Shown here: piece by piece, positions 18,101 to 26,909 of the stretch
How positions within the stretch are numbered: position 1 is the first letter of the stretch
Layout: each line of letters begins with the position of its first letter
NCBI RefSeq assembly: GCF_015690355.1
Contig: NZ_JADPRT010000017.1
Location: 62,001-126,000 of the forward strand
Length of the DNA: 64,000 nt
Origin: Streptacidiphilus fuscans
Lineage (GTDB): Bacteria; Actinomycetota; Actinomycetes; Streptomycetales; Streptomycetaceae
Reading direction: 5' to 3'
Notes under the pieces: model-generated
What the model saw: the letters and a program-made list of their open reading frames with translations, nothing else
Database searches by the model: none
What the model was told of the DNA's origin: nothing
Program-made: the position numbers and the translations under genes

Positions 18101-21100
18101 GACAACGCGACGGGCGGTGGCGGGGGTGGGGGCGGTGACGTGCTCTCGTGGTCGCTCAACGAGCCTTCGGAGTCGGACCGCTCGGAGTCCGAGGCCGCCC
18201 GGTGCTGGTCTCCGAACGGGTCCGAGTGCTCGGAGTCGGACCGCTCGGAGTCCGAGGCCACGTGGTGGTCGCCGAAGGGGTCCGACCGCTGCGAGTCCGG
18301 CGTACCGGGGCCGTCGGACGCGCTGTCGGACGTGCCGTCGGAGCCGCTGTCGACGGCCTCCGAGGCAGTCGGCACGTGCCGGCCCGCGTCGGGGTACTGC
18401 TCGGCGACGCCCTCCCAGAACAGGCGGTGGTCCTCGTACTGGCCCGTGTTGGCCCGCACCTGGTTGGCGGGCTCGTCATGGATCGACTCCGGCTCCACGC
18501 CGTAGAGCCGCTCCAGCAGGGGAACCAGGGACGGCTCGTGGAGCCGTACCCACTCGGCCCCGTTGTTGCGCTGCTCGTTGGTGTACGGGTCGAAGCCGTG
18601 GTTGGTCCCGAGCCAGGTGTTGGTCAACTGCGCGAAGAACTCCCGCTCGTCGCGCCGCGAGTAGTTCTCCGCGCCCGATCCGTCCGGCCAGACCGCCGCC
18701 GGGTCCTGGAGCTTGGCCTGGTAGACGTCGGTGACCGCCTGACGGTCCGCCGCCGAGAGCCCGTGGTCCTGGATCACGTGCGCGAACTCGTGCGTGGTGG
18801 TCGAGTAGCCCTCCGGGTAGTGCTTGCTGCCCGCCGTGACGGAGGTGTGATCCCCCGTCAGGTTCTCCTCGGTGACGGCCACGTTCTTCCCGCCCGAGCC
18901 CCGGACGTAGTCCCACAGCCGCCGGTCGTTGTCCGCCGTGCTGATCCGGACGCCCGCGAGGAAGCGGTACGGGTCCACCTCGGTCATCTTCACGTCGCGG
19001 GGGATGACGACGGCGTTCGCGCCTGACGTGAGCAGGCTGGTCGCGACCTCCGGGTCCTGGAGCATCCGCTCGACCTGCCTGCGAGCCTCGGCCCGGGCGG
19101 AGGGCATCGCGGTCACCCGGTGGTCCAGATCCACCATCAGGTGCGCCGCCGCCCGGGCGAAGGCCTGCGGCGGCAGCTTGCCGCGCAGCTCGTCCACGAA
19201 GGCCGGCTGCTGCGCCAGCCACCGGCGGTTCTCACCGCTCAGGGCATCGATCTTCTCCAGCCGGTCCAGGACCGAGGAGTCCAGCAGGTCCCGCATCACC
19301 TGCGCTGAGTCGTGCGGCTCCGTCACCGCCACCGTCGAGGGGCCGTTCGCGTGGCTCGGGCCCGCCGACTGTGCGCCGGGTGTCGACGTGCCCGTCGCGC
19401 CCGTCGTGCCCGTCGTTCCGGGAGGGGGCGGAGCACCCGTCTTGTCCGCGGCGTCCGAGGAGAGCGGAGGGGGCGGAGCGGGCTCCTCGTTCCGCTCCCC
19501 GCCGAACGCGACCACACCCTCGACCTCGCCCTCGACCTCGGGGGCGCCCTCGGGGTCGGCCTCAGGGTCGACGCCGTGCCCGGGGTCGGTCGCGCCGGGC
19601 GGCGGCGCGTCGTGCTGCCGAAGCTCGACCGTCAGGTCGTACCCCTTGCCGGCGGCGTGGGCCTCGATCCTCGCCTTGAGCTGCTCGGCCCGCTCCTGGG
19701 TCGGCAGCTTGCCCCGGTTCTCCGGATCACCGCCGGTCGGGCCCTGGTGGTTGATGGTGATCTTCTTGAGGTCGCTCCAGTGGACCGGGCCGTGCAGCTG
19801 CGTCTCGAAGTACGAGTCCGTCGTCAGACCGGACTTGGCCGCGCGGGCGCCGAACTCCGGATCGTGCTGGAAGCCGGTCGCGGCCGCCACGGTGAAGCGC
19901 ACCTGCTCCGGGTCGCCGTGGTTGAGCAGCGGCAGCAGGTGCGAGTCGGAGGTGAACGAACGCGACCCGAGCCGGCCGGCCGACCAGCTGTCGCGCGGCG
20001 TGTGCGTCACGCTGCCGCGGATCTCGGGCTTCCAGTGCATGACGAACGCGCCGTAGCGGGGGGCCACGCCACGGGGCTGCCACTTGGTGGAGACCAGGGC
20101 GCCGTACTTCGGCAGCAGTTCGCGCTGCTCGGGATCGAACTTGCTCTCTTCGCTGTCGGTGTTCTGGAACAGGTGCCGGGTGCTCGGGTCGCGCTTGAGC
20201 GTCGCCGGGTATCCCATCCGCTCCTCGACCGACCCACGCCGCGCCTCCACCACGGCGGCCTGTGACGCACCGGTCTCCCAGGCGTTGCGGAAGAGCTGTT
20301 GCGGGTCCGCGATCAGCTTGTCGAGCAGCGTCTCGGTGTCGGCGTCCTCCCCGTCCTTCAGGTTGCGGTTCGCGTTCAGCGGGCTGTCGAGGTAGAAGTT
20401 GGTGGCCACGCCCATGTCGTCGTGCATGTGCCGGGTCACCGCGTCGATCAGCGCGTTGACCTCCTCGTCGGTGCCGGTCGGATACTTCGCGGCCCAGGCC
20501 CACTCGCCCTTCGCGTTCCGGAGGTTGGTCACCAGCAGGTCGTGCTCGCGGGCGGCGGACTCCAGTCCCTTCCGCTCGGCGAGGACGAGCGCCGCCGCCG
20601 AGGCCGGGTCGAGGCGGCTCCAGTCGGTCCGGTGGGCGAGCTTGGCGAAGAGGTCCACGTCCTGCTGCGCGCGCTTCAGGTCGAGCGCGTAGAGCGGGTT
20701 CTCCGGTGCGCCCTCCGCCAGCTTGGTCGCCCGGCCGAGCTCCTCGCTCAGACGCTCGGTGAGACCCTCCTGCCCGTGCGTCCGCAACTCCTCCACGAGT
20801 TGCAGGTCCCTGGCGCTCACCACCATGTCCTGCCGGGAGCGGGCCGGACGTAGGCTCAGCTCGCTCTGGATGTCGAGCAGTTCGCTGTTCAGATGGGAGA
20901 GCCGTGCATTGGTGTGCTCGACCTGCCACTGCGGCGACCGGTTCCCGGATGACTCGGCCAGTTCGGTGCGGAGCTTCTCGATCTCCTTCTCGCGGCGTGC
21001 CGCGCCCGCCTGGAGCAGCTTGTCCCCTGCGCGAAGGTAGAGCCCGAAGGCGTTCCCCAGTTGGCCCTGCTTGCGACTGATGTCGCGCTCCAGCTTGCTG

Positions 21101-24100
21101 ATCCTGGCCTGCCGCTCCGGCGATGCGTTCGACGGGTCGGCGCGCAGCTCGGCGAGCTCCCTGCGGTGGTCGGCCAGTTCTCGCCAGCTGTCCGCGGCGG
21201 AGTTGAACGGGTCAGGGGTCCGGTCCCCCTCCGCGTGCCGGGGCGTGTCCAGCGGGTGCTGGGCCACCTTCATCTCCTCGACGCCGGTGACGACCGAGGA
21301 CCTCCGCCGCCCGAAGGGGCCGAAGGAGAGCGCGCCGCCCGCCTTCCCGCTGCCCACGACGTGGCCGTAACCCTCGGGCGCTGCCTTGGAGTTCGGCGGC
21401 ATGCTGCCGTCCACCGGGAGGTGCGCGCTGAGCTCGGTGATGTTCAGCTCGGAGCTGTGCGGTTCGAGCGACATCTCCAGCCAGCCGGTGTCCGGGCTGA
21501 CCAGCACGTGCGGCTGGCCGAACTTGTTGAGCACGCCGAGGCCCACCACCAGGTGTCCCTCGCCCTCCTGGTCCAGCCCGTCGTCCCTCACCGCCGGGGT
21601 GAAGTACAGCGGGCCCTCGGGCACGAAGGCCTTCAGCGGGAGGTCCGGCACCAGCGTGCGGAGCTCGGCCAGCGTCTCCGCCGCGTGCGAGGCGTTGCGG
21701 TCGGTGCCGAGGTCGCAGGCGGTCAGCTGGAGCGGCTTCTTGCCGTCCCAGACGCCGGTGCGGTACAGCTCGGCGATCGTCCGGGCCAGCTCGGCCGGGG
21801 TGACCCTGACGCCGCGCCAGATCGGCCAACCGTCCTTGTCCGTGTGCATGGCGACGGTGAAGAAGCGGTCGTCCTTCGGGAAGCGCGGCAGCACCGAGGC
21901 GTGCCTGCTGGTCGCCGGGCCGTCGTGGAGCAGGTGGTTGTCGCCCGCCTGGTGGGTGGTGAGCGCCGTGGTCATCTGGTTGACCCGCTCGTCGTCGGGT
22001 CCGTTGTCGGGGTTCGGACCGGCGGAGCGGCCGTCCGTCGACGTGTGCTGGGTCGACGTGTGCTGGGTCGGTGCGTGCTCGGTCGTGCGCGGGGGCTCCG
22101 GCGCGGCGTGGCCGCCGGTGGTCCGGGGGCGGAAGGTGTCGAAGGTGCCGGGCTTGCCGCCCGGTCCGGGCTTGACGTAGAGCACCGCTCCGGCGGAGGA
22201 GTCGAACGGCTTGGACGGGTCCTTGCCGACCAGGCCGGTCTTGCCGGTCGCGGCGTGCACCACCATGCCGGTGCGGTCGGCCACCGCCTGCGCGTCCGCG
22301 GCCGATTCGCAGCTCAGCAGCACGATCGACGCGGGCTTGGCAGCGGAGCGGTCGCTGCCGGACCGCTGGGCCTGCTTCAGGTCCGCCAGGCTGGGACGCC
22401 GGTTGAGCAGACCGCCGAGCTGTCGGCCGTCGACCACGTCCGACGTGCTGCCCCCGGCGTCGTCGGTCTCCAGGTGGAAGCCGCGGGCGTCGTGGTGGTC
22501 CGCGAAGACGTACACGTTCTTCGGGTCCCACGGGACCTCGTGGACGTCGCCGGTCGGGGTCGACCAGTCCGGGCGCTGCTCGTAGTGGTCGAGGCTGGTC
22601 AGTTCCTTGTAGAGGTCCTTGCGGTACTCCCAGTCCGACTCCGGGAAGACGGCGCGGCCGAAGGGCTTGCCGGTCGGGTCGGAGAGCTGGTGGGTCTGCA
22701 CCGCGGAGTCGTCGATGACCGAGCCGTCGGGCCGGGTGAGCGGGGCGTTGTCGGGCAGGTGGAAGGGGCCGTTGCCGAAGTAGATCGTGCCGGCCATGTC
22801 GTCGATCGACGCATAGGCGATCTTGTTCACGTCTTCGTTCTCGAAGGCCGGGCTCGTCCAGCCGAGGCCCACCACCTTGACCTTGCCCTCAGGGTCCCGG
22901 CCCTCGACGACGATCGCCACGTGCTGGGAGTTGTGGCCCAGGACCACGATCTGACCGGGCTTCGGCTCCTTCGTCCCCTCGACGTAGAGACTGCGCGTGT
23001 AGGGCAGCAACCGGGTGGCCAGCCACACGTGCCACGGCTTTCCCTCCGTGTCCTCCGACTGGTAGGTCTCCGCGATCCACTCCGACGACAGCACGCCCTC
23101 GTGGTAGCCCGCCAGCATCACGGCCTCCCAGCAGTTCGCGGAGGTCTCCTCGCTCAGCGGCGGCGCCTCGTCCTTGGGCGCTCCGTTGCGCGCCCAGGCG
23201 GAGAACCGGGTTTCGGACTCGGCACCGGACGAGTCCCACTTCATCGTGGTGCCGCTCTTCGCCATGGTGTCCAGCAGCGAGGACACCCGACGGCCCGCCC
23301 GGCCCGGAACGTCGTCCAACCCGCCGGAGATGTGGTGCATCAGGAGCTGGTGCGCCAGCGCCTCGGCGGAGTCGGCCGGGTTCGGGACGTCGTGCTGCTC
23401 CAGGAAGGTCCGCAGCTTCGCCACGTCCGCCGGGTCGTTGACGCCACCCTCACCGACGGAGCCGGACACCTCCACGCCGAGATCGTTCAGGTGCTCCGGG
23501 GAGAGCGGGACGTGATCGGCCGACTCGACGTGGGCGAGCAGCTTCTCGGCGACCTCCAGCGGCACGACGGCGGGCTTCGCCGGGGGACGTCCCTTCACCG
23601 GGCCGATCACCGCCGACACGGTGGCCTTCTTCGCCAGGTCCTTCTCCACCAGCGGCTGCAGCTCGGCCTTCAGTTCGTCGGCCGCGTGGTCCGGCAGCAC
23701 TCCGAGGTTCTGCATCTTCCGCACCACATCGAGTAGTTCGCCCGCCGACGCGTTCGACCGGTCCTGTGCGCCCACGACGGCGCCGGACGGCAGGTGGAGC
23801 ACCGTCGGCCCGTCGTGCGGGCTGTTGTCCGGACTCGGCTCGGGGGTGTGGAGCCCTGTGGTGTGGGGCACCGCGCTGGGCGGATCGGGGGTGTGGGACT
23901 CGGTGGTGTGGGACTCGGTGGCCGTCGGGTGTGAGAGGACCGGCTCGTGGCTGGTGTCGGTCGCGGACGTGGACGCGGACGCGGACGCGGTCCGCTCGGG
24001 AGTGCCCGGTCCGGGTTCCTTGGTCTTCGACTCGGTGGGCTCGCCTCCGGAGGAGCTCGTCGCCCGCTTGACCGGAGCGTCCGGGGGCAGATCGGTGCTC

Positions 24101-25986
24101 GCGCTCGGCTGGCTGCTCTCGCTCGGTCGGAGGCTCTCGTCAAGTCCCGTGCTCTCGGTGGCCAGCGGGCTCAGGCCGGACTTTCCGAGGACCTCGTCGA
24201 CCATGGTGGCCGAGTCCTCGGTCCCGAGGCCCACCTTCGGCGGCTCCAAGGCGCCGTCGGAGGAGGTCGCCGGGCGCTCCACCGGCACGTCCTCAGGTGC
24301 TGTCTCCGGTGTCCCCGGGGCAGCCTCGGGTGCTGCCTCGGGCAGGCCGGTGGCCGGGTCGCCGCCCGTGGTCCGGGTGGCGGACGGGGACGGGAACGCG
24401 GTGGAGGACGAGGCGCCGCTGTCGTCGGAGGCGCCGCGCCAGTTCTCCAACTGCGCGTGGTACCAGTGGTTGAGCGGCTCGGTGACCAAGTGCACCCCAC
24501 GACCGATCAGGCCCATCGCCATGCCGGACACGAACGCCGTGTAGTCGGCCGTGAACCCCTGTCCGTTGACGGCGTTCATGACCGCGCTCGCCAGCGTGTT
24601 CTGCGCGCCCGCCTGCACGTAGCCGACGAGCTCCATGCCCAGTCGGAAGGCCAGGCCGTTGCCCGTTTTCGTGCTCAGGTGCGCGACCAGCCCCGACGGC
24701 ACCTTGGCCGGCGTCCCGAGTGGCGGCGCGACCGAGTCGAGCCGCGCCGCAGAACCGGTCGACGCGCTGTCCAGCGCGCCGTGCTCGGCATCGGCCCGCC
24801 ACTGGTCGCTGAGGGTCCGTCCGAAGTCCTCGCCGATGTTCCGCGCGGCCTCCGCGCTCAGCGGTCCGACGCCCAGGTGCGTGGCGAAGACCTCGCCCAT
24901 GCTCTGCCCGAACGCGTCGGCGACCGCCGTCTGCTCCGCCTCGGACACCGCGCCGCCGAGCTGGCCCAGCGTCTCCTTGGCCACGGCGTCGAGGTCCCGG
25001 GTGAACGCGGCGGCTGCCTCCGGGGCGAGATAGCTCGACGCGAAGGCCTGGGCCTCCTCCGTCGTCAGCGTGACCGACCGGGCCAGCTCCTGCGCCGCGG
25101 CGTCCCGCGCGGCCGCGTCGCCGATGCCCGGCGCGCCAGCCCCCGCACCCGCCCCCGCGCCCGCCTCCGTCGGCGCGGGCGTCGACTCGCCCGGCGTCGC
25201 GTGCTCGTCCACCGGCGCTCCGCCGTCGGCCGTGCCGTCCAGGGTCTTGGTCAGGTCCTTCTCCGCCGCCCCCGAGGCGTCGTGGCCCAGCAGCTTGGTG
25301 ACGACGCCGCCGATGGCCCCGCCCAGGGTGTGCATCACGGGTTCCAGCAGGGCGTTGATCCCGGCGTTCTCCAGGTCGGAGAGGAGGCTGGAGGTGTCGA
25401 TGCCGTCCCGGTGGCCCTCGGCGATCTGGATGCCCTGGACCACCAGGTCCATCTCGATGTTCTTGATCGCCTGGTGGAACGCGGGCTTCATGACCTGCTC
25501 CAGCAGCCACTCCGCGATATGGCCCAGCTCCGCCCGCGTCGCCGCGTAGTCCCAGGCCAGTTCGAACAGGGCCGCCGGGTCGATCGGCGCGAGCGCGTAC
25601 GCGTCCAGCGCGTTCAGCAGTAGGTCCACCAGCTGAGCGATGATCATCAGCTGGGAGTACTCGACCTGTTCGGCCGTCTGCTTGGCGTACTCCGACAGCT
25701 GACGCAGCTGGTCGGAGGCCGACGCCAGCGGATCGCTGCCGTCGGTGCTCCCCACCAGGGACTGCATCGACTCCACGAACGCGGTCCCGGCCTGGCCCTG
25801 GAAGTTCTCCGACAGCCACTCGGTGAGCTGCTGGATCGACGACCGCAGATCGGGGAAAGCCTCCGCCAGGTCCGCGTAGTCGGCGGCCACCACGCGCATG
25901 CCGTCGGGGTCGATCGTCGGCCAGCACTGCTGACCGCCGATGATCGCCAGCATGTTCTTCAGGTCGTCACTCAGTGTGGTGGCCAC
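15127..25986 (-). CDS. Giant type VII-associated modular protein with protease and amidoligase domains
   Basis: 3,619 residues; GTG start with GAGGA upstream. Domains in order: a WXG100-like helical N-terminus (1-230); Pro/Thr/Ser-rich linker (~270-830); a Cys/His peptidase-like module with Cys952 (ANCWEAV) and His1022 (QHVAIVV); two modules resembling the 'lonely Cys' repeats of giant actinobacterial proteins (Cys1226 in LLSCESA, Cys1424 in LTACDLG); coiled coil (~1590-1770); a DUF3626-like segment (~1960-2060, PRYGAFVMHWKPEI); a zinc metalloprotease domain with HEFAH at 2399-2403 and a downstream Glu at 2447/2449, like anthrax lethal-factor-type peptidases; an acidic repeat region; and an Amidoligase_2-like C-terminus with GLEL at 3285-3288, GAHVNIS around His3390 and EFRLW at Glu3477. 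No Sec signal is present; secretion through the adjacent type VII system is inferred. Confidence 0.9.
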   Translation of the reverse strand: MATTLSDDLKNMLAIIGGQQCWPTIDPDGMRVVAADYADLAEAFPDLRSSIQQLTEWLSENFQGQAGTAFVESMQSLVGSTDGSDPLASASDQLRQLSEYAKQTAEQVEYSQLMIIAQLVDLLLNALDAYALAPIDPAALFELAWDYAATRAELGHIAEWLLEQVMKPAFHQAIKNIEMDLVVQGIQIAEGHRDGIDTSSLLSDLENAGINALLEPVMHTLGGAIGGVVTKLLGHDASGAAEKDLTKTLDGTADGGAPVDEHATPGESTPAPTEAGAGAGAGAGAPGIGDAAARDAAAQELARSVTLTTEEAQAFASSYLAPEAAAAFTRDLDAVAKETLGQLGGAVSEAEQTAVADAFGQSMGEVFATHLGVGPLSAEAARNIGEDFGRTLSDQWRADAEHGALDSASTGSAARLDSVAPPLGTPAKVPSGLVAHLSTKTGNGLAFRLGMELVGYVQAGAQNTLASAVMNAVNGQGFTADYTAFVSGMAMGLIGRGVHLVTEPLNHWYHAQLENWRGASDDSGASSSTAFPSPSATRTTGGDPATGLPEAAPEAAPGTPETAPEDVPVERPATSSDGALEPPKVGLGTEDSATMVDEVLGKSGLSPLATESTGLDESLRPSESSQPSASTDLPPDAPVKRATSSSGGEPTESKTKEPGPGTPERTASASASTSATDTSHEPVLSHPTATESHTTESHTPDPPSAVPHTTGLHTPEPSPDNSPHDGPTVLHLPSGAVVGAQDRSNASAGELLDVVRKMQNLGVLPDHAADELKAELQPLVEKDLAKKATVSAVIGPVKGRPPAKPAVVPLEVAEKLLAHVESADHVPLSPEHLNDLGVEVSGSVGEGGVNDPADVAKLRTFLEQHDVPNPADSAEALAHQLLMHHISGGLDDVPGRAGRRVSSLLDTMAKSGTTMKWDSSGAESETRFSAWARNGAPKDEAPPLSEETSANCWEAVMLAGYHEGVLSSEWIAETYQSEDTEGKPWHVWLATRLLPYTRSLYVEGTKEPKPGQIVVLGHNSQHVAIVVEGRDPEGKVKVVGLGWTSPAFENEDVNKIAYASIDDMAGTIYFGNGPFHLPDNAPLTRPDGSVIDDSAVQTHQLSDPTGKPFGRAVFPESDWEYRKDLYKELTSLDHYEQRPDWSTPTGDVHEVPWDPKNVYVFADHHDARGFHLETDDAGGSTSDVVDGRQLGGLLNRRPSLADLKQAQRSGSDRSAAKPASIVLLSCESAADAQAVADRTGMVVHAATGKTGLVGKDPSKPFDSSAGAVLYVKPGPGGKPGTFDTFRPRTTGGHAAPEPPRTTEHAPTQHTSTQHTSTDGRSAGPNPDNGPDDERVNQMTTALTTHQAGDNHLLHDGPATSRHASVLPRFPKDDRFFTVAMHTDKDGWPIWRGVRVTPAELARTIAELYRTGVWDGKKPLQLTACDLGTDRNASHAAETLAELRTLVPDLPLKAFVPEGPLYFTPAVRDDGLDQEGEGHLVVGLGVLNKFGQPHVLVSPDTGWLEMSLEPHSSELNITELSAHLPVDGSMPPNSKAAPEGYGHVVGSGKAGGALSFGPFGRRRSSVVTGVEEMKVAQHPLDTPRHAEGDRTPDPFNSAADSWRELADHRRELAELRADPSNASPERQARISKLERDISRKQGQLGNAFGLYLRAGDKLLQAGAARREKEIEKLRTELAESSGNRSPQWQVEHTNARLSHLNSELLDIQSELSLRPARSRQDMVVSARDLQLVEELRTHGQEGLTERLSEELGRATKLAEGAPENPLYALDLKRAQQDVDLFAKLAHRTDWSRLDPASAAALVLAERKGLESAAREHDLLVTNLRNAKGEWAWAAKYPTGTDEEVNALIDAVTRHMHDDMGVATNFYLDSPLNANRNLKDGEDADTETLLDKLIADPQQLFRNAWETGASQAAVVEARRGSVEERMGYPATLKRDPSTRHLFQNTDSEESKFDPEQRELLPKYGALVSTKWQPRGVAPRYGAFVMHWKPEIRGSVTHTPRDSWSAGRLGSRSFTSDSHLLPLLNHGDPEQVRFTVAAATGFQHDPEFGARAAKSGLTTDSYFETQLHGPVHWSDLKKITINHQGPTGGDPENRGKLPTQERAEQLKARIEAHAAGKGYDLTVELRQHDAPPPGATDPGHGVDPEADPEGAPEVEGEVEGVVAFGGERNEEPAPPPPLSSDAADKTGAPPPPGTTGTTGATGTSTPGAQSAGPSHANGPSTVAVTEPHDSAQVMRDLLDSSVLDRLEKIDALSGENRRWLAQQPAFVDELRGKLPPQAFARAAAHLMVDLDHRVTAMPSARAEARRQVERMLQDPEVATSLLTSGANAVVIPRDVKMTEVDPYRFLAGVRISTADNDRRLWDYVRGSGGKNVAVTEENLTGDHTSVTAGSKHYPEGYSTTTHEFAHVIQDHGLSAADRQAVTDVYQAKLQDPAAVWPDGSGAENYSRRDEREFFAQLTNTWLGTNHGFDPYTNEQRNNGAEWVRLHEPSLVPLLERLYGVEPESIHDEPANQVRANTGQYEDHRLFWEGVAEQYPDAGRHVPTASEAVDSGSDGTSDSASDGPGTPDSQRSDPFGDHHVASDSERSDSEHSDPFGDQHRAASDSERSDSEGSLSDHESTSPPPPPPPPVALSNDGVHRTFGLSEQQHATLGEFDKLAGRLPLQHGDDLLLDAMRGGHSEALLDEETGEPLSKQRIRADLAEELLGQLYGRNSFSLSEISRYEGHPLDDEAKLRIRDALMDDGWHPAFDTVVPHLVEQVYRSRVLTLSEDGRFRDPYGEVVDEWPPDDAVIVAKLPEQGGRSDLVVPVLPHSWSHEAEPRDELGTWTADEASGAPAPAPAPATESRSDSAVQMTSAEPGHAPHVSPATHEPAADHSAMASSAERSTVEQPSVPEADGLAKLYGGLPGGSRLFYRSDEEEARDRWAQALDRNPSLAEHPAVRAVVSDLTSDAAALRRGAFQVLRAESTRYRFTEDVRSHGVEGVNRDVDPVVKHRRELAQEVELRKGIGDDTPVDIEYEDVPGRSAESLREAAVTLAALRRGTRAAEDLPGIKYDPSYNRALRLQRRILDAYPVLRLALRRGDHALVEFAEADDLSAASDALLDELDGAATGDDLSSLRPEAESLLGTGRADRPQPLPSGRDWNDPTVAALASVLLEHSGADAHPTESPTESPTGSDFAELQPSGHDESELLSWRQQMDEAPGLLRDLDAHSGSPKDSSSLRFLNDLGVSSGLLLPHPTPRDGTSDATSFAADPEKFFEVVDSARTRTDGKVPFIKADNVLGGGKGRAFGLELTFTFPHTMPEDVRQERLRAIGETLVKKGLATRPDLYQQNELRNEGYTTARNGNRLESEQRVAAELVTTILHDTKEDWQALEDICTSVEEFGGIAPFGEGGAHVNISLGDFGAEGHEEVIRKFKENEDALYRFAHHPLTDSHRGTRHCQPNDEPPRNGFHSLADLTNPHNGRYWAVQMAHSVFGKASRGEFRLWGASVDPGTLQSYVRLSAGLVDWAANSTFHHGPTTSASREPVGSHRAKAGDGRELSGEDFAKDTESVRRFIDEMAHDEAGRNQLATLFGMTRWQKDLTQEPTAKLTYQQLEDAELRITSQAPPQAVDDYILSVLSGGGL
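18167..18292. repeat. 63-bp tandem repeat inside the giant gene
   Basis: Two copies, starting at 18167 and 18230, encode an acidic Ser/Asp/Glu block of about 21 residues (SDSERSDSE...DPFGD). The first 30 bases are identical between copies. It forms the linker between the metalloprotease and the next globular segment. Confidence 0.85.
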
Positions 25987-26001
25987 GACGGCAGATCCTC
26001 A

Positions 26002-26028
26002 CTACGTCGACTACGTCAGCTACGTCAG
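26002..26028. repeat. Three 9-bp direct repeats before the giant gene
   Basis: CTACGTCGA, CTACGTCAG and CTACGTCAG lie head to tail between the 104-residue gene and the GTG of the giant gene, 16 bases from the start codon. The spacing is close to a helical turn. This could be an operator or an RNA element, or simply slippage. Confidence 0.7.
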
Positions 26029-26056
26029 TCGGAACCGGGCTGGGTGGAAGGCGGCA

Positions 26057-26371
26057 CTACTCGGTCGTCGGAACGTGGGTGTCGTCGCCGATCTCGAACA
26101 GGCTGTTGACCACGTGCCCGCCGTTCTGGCTGGTCGCCCCGAGCTGCTCCGTGAACCCGTCCACGAGCTGCTGGGTGTACTCCTCCTCCGGCTCGGTCTG
26201 CTGCTTGAACGCAGCCGCCGTGGGGTCCTCGTCGGGGTTGCCGCCGTACCTGATCCGGTCCTCGCGGATGGCGGTCACGTCGCGGCTGACCCGGCCCAGC
26301 GCGTCCTGGTACTGCTGGAACAGCTGGAATCCCTTGCCGGTGAGGCCGTTGAGGTAGAGCTGGTCAGCCAT
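26057..26371 (-). CDS. 104-residue helical type VII-associated protein
   Basis: Starts MADQLYLNGLTGKGFQLFQQ; helical, with an acidic middle (NPDEDPTAAAFKQQTEPEEE) and no clear W-x-G. Size and helical content fit an ESX-associated secretion partner. It overlaps the YbaB-like gene by 8 bases and sits about 70 bases before the giant gene, so it may be the dimer partner or chaperone of the giant protein's WXG100-like N-terminus. That pairing is inferred from gene order. Confidence 0.75.
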   Translation of the reverse strand: MADQLYLNGLTGKGFQLFQQYQDALGRVSRDVTAIREDRIRYGGNPDEDPTAAAFKQQTEPEEEYTQQLVDGFTEQLGATSQNGGHVVNSLFEIGDDTHVPTTE

Positions 26372-26819
26372 TGAACTCCTCCTGCTTCCTTGTCCGGTTC
26401 TTCCTGGCCTGCTCCTCGGCGTAGCCGGGCCGCATCGCGCGCAGCGGCTCCAGCACGTCCTTCAGCTCCCCGCCGCCCGGGACGGCGATCCGGAGCAGGT
26501 CCTGGACGCCGTCCAGGCGCTCGGTCGACCGGATCAGCTTCTCGCCGACGTCCGCCCGGGCCCGGTTGAGCAGGTCGGTCAGCGCGCTCGCCAACTCGGC
26601 CGGGGCCATGGACTGGTAGGCCTTGGTGTGGAAGGTCAGCGAGACCACCTGGCCCTGCGCGCCGACCTTGGCGGTGACCATGCGGTCCTTGGAGGTGACC
26701 TCGGCGGTCGTCTCCAGGTACTCGCGGCGCATCTCCTGGAGCTTGGCCCGCCGCTCGGCGAGGCGGGCCATCGCCTCCCGCACGCGCGGGGAGCCTGACT
26801 GGTCGTCGTTCTCGGTCAT
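26364..26819 (-). CDS. YbaB/EbfC-family protein (EspL-like)
   Basis: 151 residues. The N-terminal helix (REAMARLAERRAKLQEMRRE) and the strand pair around VTAKVGAQGQVVSLTFHTKA are the YbaB/EbfC fold, followed by helix APAELASALTDLLNRARADV. Family members are nucleoid-associated DNA-binding proteins. In mycobacterial ESX-1 a YbaB-like protein, EspL, acts as a secretion factor rather than a nucleoid protein, and the position here inside the substrate operon suggests the same. ATG at 26819 was chosen over an upstream start at 26870 that has an Arg-rich extension. It overlaps the next gene by 8 bases. Confidence 0.85.
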   Translation of the reverse strand: MTENDDQSGSPRVREAMARLAERRAKLQEMRREYLETTAEVTSKDRMVTAKVGAQGQVVSLTFHTKAYQSMAPAELASALTDLLNRARADVGEKLIRSTERLDGVQDLLRIAVPGGGELKDVLEPLRAMRPGYAEEQARKNRTRKQEEFNG

Positions 26820-26909
26820 GCCACGCCTCTCCCGTACACGCCGGTGCCGCTGGTCTCTGTCCGGCATCACGGCTGCGGGCGGCCGGTGGGTTCAGTCGGC
26901 GCGGGTGAC

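Noticed and set aside
21061..25623. Long plus-strand open frames opposite the giant gene
   Set aside because: They have no domain signature and overlap the minus-strand gene, whose motifs are ordered and convincing.
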